Shown: one piece after another, positions 37,581 through 64,000 of the stretch | Layout of the letters: every line of letters starts with the position of its first letter | Position numbering within the stretch: position 1 is the first letter of the stretch | NCBI RefSeq assembly: GCF_040115645.1 | Contig: NC_089543.1 | Span: 4,588,001 to 4,652,000 of the forward strand | Reading direction: 5' to 3' | DNA: 64,000 nt | DNA from: Euwallacea fornicatus | Lineage: Eukaryota > Arthropoda > Insecta > Coleoptera > Curculionidae | The notes under the pieces: model-generated | Databases searched by the model: none | Told to the model about the DNA's origin: nothing | What the model saw: the letters and a program-made list of their open reading frames with translations, nothing else | Translations under genes and position numbers: made by a program

Positions 37581-40500
37581 GTAATTTTCCGCACCATGCC
37601 CATAGGTTTGTTTTGTCATGCTACCAACATAAAAACATTACGTAATTTGACTAAACCACGTATGCTCGCTTGCTTCACATTACAATCGACTCTGCAGGGT
37701 CAGGCTTGATACATAATTTATATTTCTATGAATGTTACTTTCTAAATTTAGCTCCGAAATTCAATATATGAGCGAACGAATTTTTTTTCTTTCAATAATA
37801 GAGAGAATATCAAAAAGAACTTGAAAAAAAATACCATTTGATTCCTGCTAATGGTTTTCTTTGAGAGAAGCAACATTTACAAAAACAGTTTCAACGCTAT
37901 GAATTCTTCAAATTACCAGCGATTGGTATTTATTTAGCGACTCTTATTGTTTTTGAGACATATAAATGTCACTTAACTGACGCGATTTTTTACGGTGACC
38001 GAGCCGAATCAATGCTACATCTCAATTTCTCCTTACGAGAAGAGTCTATTAAAACCTATATTATTTTTTTAATAACAACACCTGGTCTATGGACATTTTA
38101 AACGCCACAAGAACGTACAAATTCTTCCCGCACTCTCTATTCTAATACTTCACACTTTCATATTCATCCATAGAATATAAAGATTCTCTCGGAAATAACC
38201 CACTGCCCAACAGAAAAGCACTTTAATTCTTTTTTATTCTGAGTAAAAATCTAACTCGAACTGAAGTATCGAGAGAATTCTTACCGGTATATTTAGAAAA
38301 GCATGCATTTGCAAGTTCTTAAATATAGTGCTCTAAATAGTGCATGTAAATTTTGTTTGTGGGTTTGTGCAATTGTGCAAATTGACACATTCTATGCGCT
38401 GTTATTCTGTTATTCTCGATTTTATTTGAACGCCAAATTTCATCATCTCAGTAGATATTTTGTATGTTTTTTGACAGCTCTTTACAGCCAAATTTCGCCC
38501 ACCCCACTCTTTCCGCATGAACATAACAGATAATTCTAAATATATACAACAGTTTATATCTACATTTAACATACATAGCGCCAAAGATTCTTTTATTTTT
38601 TCGAGCTTTCCCGCTAGCCCTAAACACTTTTCGAGATCATTCCTGATGAGGGTACTCAGTTAGATTCGCTCCACTAGACGGATTAAGTGATTATTCGACC
38701 TTACAGGATGATACTTTTCAAAAGGTCAGACACCTTTTTACCCTCACTAACCCTTTCGAACTGCGCTATTCACATTTGACGCACACACAACATTTCTTTC
38801 CGAAAAATGCAGTCAGTGGCATGCTATGAGAAAATTTGTAAGGATAAAGATGATTTAACCGCATAAAAAATATTAAGCTGAGTATTTTTACCAATCACTT
38901 GATTCGTCTATCGATTTAAACCCGCATGGATATCCCACGGTCAACATTTGAGACCAAAGCTGATCGAGCTGAAAATTTGAAAACATATGTGCTTTGTCAT
39001 CAGACGTACAGAAAACTATTAATTTTCGTATGAAGCAAATTTAGCAAAATTGTAATATTTTAGAAAAAAGAGGAAGGCTTGAAGCGCCGACGTACATCTA
39101 AACATCTATGTAGATCAGATTTCAATAAAATAGATGTTTTTTTTATTGAATTACGCACGTAGGTACAATACATTAATACCTTTCAAGCCCACAATTATCT
39201 TAACGATCCAAAGTGGCTCTATATTTAGCCTCTCTCATACCTTCCAGTAAATTTATTCCGAGGGGTTTTTCAAGACCTTTACGTTCCAGTTTTAATTAAA
39301 AAAAAGGTTAAAATGTAAACGCTAAATTAATATCAGAATTGAAGTTAACCCCTTATTGAAAGTCTTCAGGCAATGGGAAAACAAGCGTGTAGTAAAAGAA
39401 ACCTTATATAAACAGAGATACTTATATAACTTTAGGTTCAATTTTTATTGTTGGGAATAGATAAGGAGAATTGGGAACTTATCAAAATTGCTTTATAAAG
39501 TTGTAGAAGATTAACACTGAATTATGATTCAGATGCTTGTGGAAATTTAATAACTATTTTACTCTATTTACTTTTATCCGAGTGGAAGTTTCTTTCTTCC
39601 ATTTACAGTTTAACCATAATAAAATTGGTCGCTCCTATTGCGTTTAATAGCTGTGAGCCTTCTAGTTAGTTTATAAACGAGTAGAGCCCTAAGGTCATGA
39701 AGAGAGTTTTTACCGTTTCCCGGCAAGTTTACATAGCAATTTGACATATTTGAACTTTGTGTGAATCCACAGTAGTTGGTAGCCCAAAGAGAAGAAATGA
39801 AAACCTTTTGATTATGTATTTGTTAAAATAGAAAACGTAGAAATCACACATAAAAAAAAATTAAAAAATCGGATAGTGTCGAGGTATAGTTTTTGCGGAC
39901 CGAGTACTAACCTTTGCTGCACACCATGGTTACATGGCTGGTAACAGAAGTTATATACTATATGCGAGGCAAGCAATCTGAAATTTTCGAAGAACGTTGC
40001 AGGTGAGTGTTTTGAATGTGCAGGTTAAATTACTAAAACGAAATTCAAAGTTCTTCTCATGCATATTGATCGTGCAGTTTCACTCCAACTCCACGCATCG
40101 CAGTCGAGAGCTAAAACTGCCATATATTGGCCAATGACCATTTAATTAATAATATGATACCGCACAAGAGTAATTAACGGATTATGGATTTACTGGACTA
40201 AATTTAGAACCCAGGTCTACGGAACTGTTAAAGTAGATTGCTTCTCGTTTAAGGCTGATTTATGAAGATGTGAAACCAACTCAAGCCTACGATATAACAT
40301 TTTAACGATTAGGTCTGATAATAATAATAAAAGAACAAATGAAAAGATTTTGGGAAGGCTCGTCGAAAACTGAGAGGGCTAGAAACGAAAATTATGTGTT
40401 TGCATGTAAAGTTTTTGTAGTTTTGCCTGCGTATTGGGTGAATAACTCTCAAAGGTTTCGTGAAACTTCGCTGACAACCCTAAACTTTCGTGATGATAAA

Positions 40501-42343
40501 GTGTCGAAAACGGTGCTTTAATTTTTAATACTTTGCAAGTTTCGTGCGAAGTTTCTGTCCCTAAGTGTTGTTTGTTTTTGCTAAGTTTAATGCAAGATCA
40601 TGATATTTTTAGCCGAGAGTTTGGGTTAGATTTTGATGCTTGTTTATAGACTCAACATTGTCTCAGTATTCTCACTGACTCGAGCTAAATTTATAGGTGC
40701 GAATCATTTCCTACTACCAAAAGGATGTGCTGCATGAAAAATTCTATAAAAAATTCACTAACCTTTTACCTCGGAGCACTTGATCCATACGTTCAACCGG
40801 GTTTTCAATAAGCATTGATAGATCTACGTCCTTGTCCACATTCGTACTGGACGTAGGTTTGCTCCCCTTTAAATTTCCTGCAGAATAGTACAAGTTAAGT
40901 TACAGAAATGTTTTTAGACATAGGACTTGGCTCCTGTGCGTCTTGCGTTTTCTCTGAAGCATGATGCTTCGCCCCATATCTCCAAGGGAAGAAGGAACAA
41001 TTACACCGGACTCTATATATAGCTTCAGTTAGGGTCGAGAATTGCAAAAGCTGATTTACCAGATGCTACTCCATCTAGATAAAATTGGCAGATATATATC
41101 GTGATATGCATTAAGTAGATTGTTTGATGAACATAGAAACGTAGAGCAATTTCTGATGATGGGCAATGTCAAAAATTATGTTCGTACGAATATGTAATGT
41201 ATATTTTTTTCTTGTTTCAGGTTAGTTATGTTTTTGACCCCCAATTACATCCAATTTGATATCAAGTAAGTACACGCTCCTAATCCGTAACGCATTATGT
41301 TAACTACATTGTTTGGGCTAAATTGTGCATATTTTTATAGGTCATATTAAGTTAATAATATAATTTCACTAAAAACAGACTCCTGCATATCTGAATAAGG
41401 TAAAATATTAACGAAAAAGAAACAAGCTGCAGTGATAAAACTGGAAGTAGTCGGTATACATACTTTAAAACCTTAATGATCATCCCTGAATCATTCAGTT
41501 CACTTTGCGATCCGGTTTTAAAATATATGAGCCGCTCTAGTGGTAGCACGTTGTTTCTATATCAGAAATTAGCTCTGAGAATCAAAATAACTGCAAAAGA
41601 CTAATCAGAAAACCGATATAATTTATCATTCACGCAATTTAGCGATAGATCTTTGCATCGACTAGGAAAAGGGAAATTGTATACAGTGTGGTGAACTTAG
41701 CTTAATGAGGCAGGTCTCGAAACCTGATCAATAATGGATGGGTGCATATACGTAAATGGAAAAAAGCGTAATGGATAGCAGTCCAGATTAAAATTATAAA
41801 GAACATATTGTTAAATAAAGTAATCTGGACTAGCCTGATAAAAGAGCAATCCCATAAACACATGTTATTAATTTCGCCTGTTAATTATGGTAGAGCTGAA
41901 ACCACACACGCGTTTGTCAGTCCGAGTATTTCCTGAAATATCTATTATTAATTTTATATATATACATATATACGTCTATCATATAATGTAATATGAATTA
42001 AACTCTTTTGTGAAACATTTAACATAATGCGTATAGTCATATAGTGAATACATTTGGCACGCCATTTCTAAATATGCCCTGCTGCTGACTGATGTTGCCT
42101 ATTCTACTGCATAATTACACTTTTGTTTGATACATTTAATGGGCAAATTCCATTGAAGTGCTGGGACAAATATTTTCTTGGTTGTACAGCTCTAAAAAGT
42201 ATTAAAGCGTAAAAATCCAAGTGATTTCCCAATTGCGCACGCCGCAACACGGAACTGATTCTAGTCCGCCGCATGCGCTCTATTTCATTGTGGCTCTTTT
42301 AAAGGTAATAGTGTTAAAGGTGCCAAAAAGTGTATGTTTTCAG
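37581..42343. other. Gene-free stretch upstream of para
   Basis: No coding sequence recognised; the longest frames (38303-38533, 40339-40521, 41352-41549) are short and featureless. A strong donor-like site, 'gttgcag|gtgagt' at 40002/40003, could end another non-coding exon. The stretch is most simply the first intron or introns of para plus intergenic sequence. Confidence 0.45.
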
Positions 42344-42373
42344 GGTATCGTGGGGGCCTAGGCGCGAGGAGAG
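42344..42373 (+). other. para 5' UTR segment with upstream splice acceptor
   Basis: The 30 nt before the para start codon follow a clear acceptor, 'tatgttttcag', ending at 42343. The coding start is therefore in a second or later exon and the promoter lies upstream, possibly kilobases away. Confidence 0.55.
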
Positions 42374-60175
<17,802 letters not shown>

Positions 60176-62952
60176 GATTAACTGAGCCTCTCCTTAACGC
60201 ACTCGAAAGGACCTTAAGTTCTGGATATCGGCCGTGAGATGTGGCAGTGAGTTGTCCAACTCGCCTTCAAATCGCATTTACAGCTCAGAGATAAATCCGA
60301 TTACAAACCTGAAGCTGGTGCGAACTATTCACGGCCACTTTTGACTGTACCATGTTAACGAAAAGGTATCTATCGCAATAGAATAAACAGCTTGTTTAAG
60401 TGTGGTTTGGTGGAGGAACATATTATTTAAATTTTAAACAAAATAGTTATGTGACCCGTTACGTGAACAGTAAAGTTAGATTTATCAACTCAGTCACAAG
60501 TTTTAAAGTTGTTTGTTATGCTACAGGTTACGCAAATTGTTTTATTTGGAATGTGTATTCTATATTCGAATTATTTCAGAAGAAATATGATCCCAGCATG
60601 TTTCTTTTAGATGGAGTACCCAGTCACGTTTCCTCGAATAGTTGCTGATAATTAATAATTGTTTCTTGTTTATTCACTGACAATGCGCAATAAATTCGAT
60701 CGAATCATGAATTACGTTAATATTCGTTCATTGTTAATTACTGTTAATGACAAAAACAATGACTATGAGCAGCATTGTAGTTCCTTATTTTTATACTAAA
60801 GGCCCTGGAAATTCATATTATCCGAAATCATGAAATAGGAATAACCAACCAAGTGTTCAGGCATTTGTCCAGTACTTTGAAATTTTATTAAGTTACAGTA
60901 TGTTTTTAGCTTGTTGCATCTTGGCAACCTAACAATATAAATGTGATATTTATGAACCTTTACAGGGGTCTTAATCCCCGATATTCGCATCAAACAGCTT
61001 ATTCTGCATTCTACTGAAGCTGTTTTATTGTCATGTTTTGCACTGCGCTATTGTAGTAGGGAATATTGCCTTGCAGGCAGAAATCTTGATTCTTCTTCTT
61101 CTGAGCACATTTTTGAAAACTAAGCTAAGGAAAAAGTTTTAGTAAGGAGAAAAAAACTTTCAAGTACTACAGTAATTATTGTTTGTCAGCAGAATGCAGA
61201 AAATCTATTGTTAAAATACTACTGGGAAAGCCGAAGGTTTAATTGGTATATAATTTCGAAATCTTAGTTTGTATCTTCCACAGAGTAAAACTTTGAAAAT
61301 ATTATAAATAAATAAATTTTATTAATTGCTTAATGGGTATTATGTTGTCTCCAATCCAATTTCCCCCATGACCCTCGTTCGAAACATCGCAAAAGCTGTG
61401 AAAATGAAATTTTCAAACACCACTTTCCCTATGAGTGACTCACACTTCTTGCCCGCTTTTCAACTTAACGATCGACATATCTGTCTTGAATTTTGTCCTT
61501 TCTTTAATTGTGAAATTTTTCTTCTAACAAAATCGTCAAAACCGTTCACTTCAAGCCAGGACTGCAAAGGTCTCTTTATGAATTATTATTATAAACGTGT
61601 TTTTGTAAAAATGCCATTCTGCTCGCGCAGAGCAAGAAGTAATTAGTTTTTATCTTACCAAAATGTGTGATTTACCTCGCCTAATTAGCTCTGCGAATAA
61701 AGGCCTCTCTTAATTGATGGTTTATAAATTTTCGCTAATAAAGTTACCTTGGCGTGTGTCTTCATCATTTTCAAACTAGTTGTTGACACACACCGAATGT
61801 TAATAAATTAACGCCTCTATGGTTGCGTTAGTTCAACTATAATATAAATAATAGTGACTTATGGACTTTTGTAACATTGTATGCAAGCCTCATGTAGAAA
61901 TCTTGGTTTCCAAGTTCATCAGCTTTCCGAATTTGTAATTATCTGCTCGATGTATCGCCTTCAATTCCACTAGCAATACGTAATCGCTTTATGTGTTTTT
62001 AAATTATTTATTAACTTGTTAAGGAGATTCTCGGTTTTTATGCTCATAACTTTACCCTAGCACCGATAACCTTGGCGATAAATTATTCAAACGTTATTAA
62101 AATCCTGTTAAATATTTCTTACTTTCAATAATCGGCTTTGCCTAGTCATTCTGTAAGTAGATGTAATAAGAACGATGGTTGTTTGAAATGCTGTGAATCC
62201 TTTAAACTCAATATCAAGATCAAGTTTATGGCAAGTAAACGAGATTAAAACGAAGGAAATTCATGTCGAATACTCGGCAAGAGAGGAAGAAACGCTGTAA
62301 AATTAGCGTTTGAACTGAGGGTTCTAACCCTTAAATCTTTGAGAAGATTTTATTACCGCTTTCTACCAGATAATCATTCTTTCCAGAATATTTCCAAGAT
62401 TGGAAATCACAGAGGAGCTTAAGGAGAATATCAACTTCCAAAAAATCATATTTGAGAGAGATGAAGATCCGCAACAATCTTGCTCTTTCAGATTCAGTAT
62501 TCAGCATTTTCTGATTCGAATTCGATTTCCCGACTGAAACTTTCAAACACTCTTTCAGTTCCCGAAATCTCATGCCAAGCCTCGAATTTCGCCAACCTCT
62601 GTTTCACCAATTAAATTCTTTACTCGTGGAAACGAGGTTTTTCGGTCCCACATCAAAAACCAAATTAATACTGAGTGTTGTCGCAATAGGCCCAATTAGT
62701 CATTTCCCTAAGTCCCATCATCGATACCAACTATTTCAATTTAAAAGTAATACCGTTAACACAAAGTCAAGAAGGAAGTGGTAGCGGTGGTACTAGGTCA
62801 CCTTTCTTCAGTCTTTAGCGTTTCGTCGGCTAGTTTACTTAAGAATCATTCACGCAACATTCGCTTACGATCTGTTTCTTGAAATTTCGGTTACTGATGT
62901 GCCAATATTTACCGCCTCTTTAGCTAGTGTTTAAGAGAAGTGTCCTAGAAAT
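60176..62952. other. para 3' UTR and downstream flank
   Basis: Possible poly(A) signals AATAAA occur at 60382-60387 and 60689-60694. Frames at 60400-60648, 61326-61646, 62331-62573 (-) and 62572-62784 show no known features. No gene is supported. Confidence 0.5.
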
Positions 62953-62992
62953 ATGCAGTGGATTGTGCTGGTTTTGTTCATAACTGCATTTG
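62953..62992 (+). CDS. Candidate first exon of a secreted-protein gene (signal peptide only)
   Basis: The ATG at 62953 opens MQWIVLVLFITAF, a compact signal-peptide-like leader, followed at once by 'ggcaagt', which resembles a GC-type splice donor. Without splicing the frame ends after 27 codons. No continuing exon with recognisable homology was found before the window ends, so the gene, if real, would extend beyond 64000. This is a weak call. Confidence 0.2.
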
Positions 62993-64000
62993 GCAAGTAT
63001 TTCAATAGAAATCTGCATAAGATTATCAGAAAATGACCTGTAAATAGGGCCTTTAGACTTTTTTTTTATTAATCACTCACGCCCTATTGATTGTGATTCT
63101 TTATATCGTGTGGCAGGATTCATGCAGGTCCAAGGTCGCACTCATTGATTTCTTAGATAAATCAATCGATTTCAACCGTATTTTTCTGCTCATGGTAACC
63201 TCAGCTTTATTAATTAATGCTGTAAATCTAGAATTTAGAACAGCCGTGTGTTGGTTTTCTCTGACCGACCTGTATTTGTCGATTCTTATTTTTTAGGTGG
63301 TTTTTTCGGACTGAAGCATTCAAGTTATGTAAATATTATTCATGCGTGTCTCACAGGCCATTTTACCATGCACGAAACCATTTTGTTAATGAGTAATGAG
63401 GGCTTCACACATCTTGTAGAAACCATCTATCAGACACTTTCTAAATCAATTAGTTCATTTGGACGAATTTTTCATGCAACGTTGGACGAACACAAATAAT
63501 ATTATGTTTATAATTAGGCAACGGACGATGATGAGAAAATATAGGTCTCTCATTATGTAATGAAAAATTATGTATGTGAGACTGTCATGTGCGGGTACAG
63601 AAACGTGTTTTTCGCTTACCTTGAGACTAATTTTCGGATAAACCTGCACATGGGAGGTAAAGTTGCTACAATTGCACTCTAACTTCATTGTTTGCACGAC
63701 TACTCAATTATTTGTAGCCTTGATCTTGACTCTTTGCAAGATTTATGTGTTTATGTGTTGGGGTTTCGTTTCGGATAAAGTAATGATGTAAATTCTATCT
63801 CAAAACAAAAAAAATCATGTCTTGAAATCTACAAGACGTTTCAGTTTTTTCCTTTCACAATTTTGATCCACGGTTAGGGTAACTTCTCAATTAACAGCTG
63901 GAGCTATAATCTCCACCAGATTTCTTATGTTCATAGAGGCTCATTTTAGCGCAAAATAACCCTCCCAAGTTCAAGGCGCGACAATTTTCTAACTTACTAG
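62993..64000. other. Right edge, no supported gene
   Basis: Short frames at 63087-63296 (+), 63248-63499 (+) and 63455-63697 (-) overlap one another and show no family features. Nothing else was recognised. Confidence 0.45.

Overview
The window reads as nuclear DNA of an insect. It is AT-rich and intron-rich, most introns are about 50-60 nt with GT..AG ends, and the protein-coding genes are clear arthropod orthologues: a 27-CUB cubilin, TIM50, a DHHC palmitoyltransferase and the voltage-gated sodium channel para. Short introns and mobile-element relics (mariner, Ty3/gypsy, another DDE element, a long fold-back repeat) suit a holometabolous insect, possibly a beetle, but nothing here fixes the order. 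No bacterial operon, CRISPR array, tRNA or rRNA was seen. Layout: 1-3.6 kb has no recognisable gene but holds a roughly 0.8-kb imperfect inverted repeat. 3630-20089 (+) is a complete cubilin gene that I could chain through 54 coding exons to 3690 residues: signal peptide, N-terminal helical stretch, 8 EGF-like domains and 27 CUB domains. 20.1-22.7 kb is a spacer with a decayed gypsy-type reverse-transcriptase fragment. 22703-24551 (+) is TIM50 (5 exons, 376 aa). 25906-30949 (-) is a ZDHHC2/15/20-type palmitoyltransferase (6 exons, 323 aa). 31-42.3 kb is an 11-kb gene-free stretch with a 30-nt tandem repeat, a DDE-transposase relic and two promoter-like islands that share an identical 12-mer. 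42374-60175 (+) is the complete coding region of para (27 coding exons, about 2055 aa), with a mariner relic in its first coding intron. 60.2-64 kb is 3' flank, with only a weak candidate first exon of a further gene. The genes do not form a pathway: cubilin is an endocytic receptor, TIM50 a mitochondrial import subunit, the DHHC enzyme a membrane S-acyltransferase, and para the neuronal action-potential channel and target of pyrethroids and DDT. Exon chains were built by hand from splice signals, reading phase and family homology. Total coding lengths divide by three for all four genes, which supports the chains, but no transcript or alignment was available. The most interesting points are in para: the exons known to be mutually exclusive in Drosophila (c/d in domain II, k/l in domain III) exist here only once with no room for a second copy; one intron just before the inactivation gate begins at an ATAAGT site typical of AT-AC introns and its ends are ambiguous; an 18-nt alternative acceptor matches a known optional segment; and the gene-free upstream region carries an RFX X-box, a CRE and a repeated 12-mer. 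I found no convincing wholly new system.
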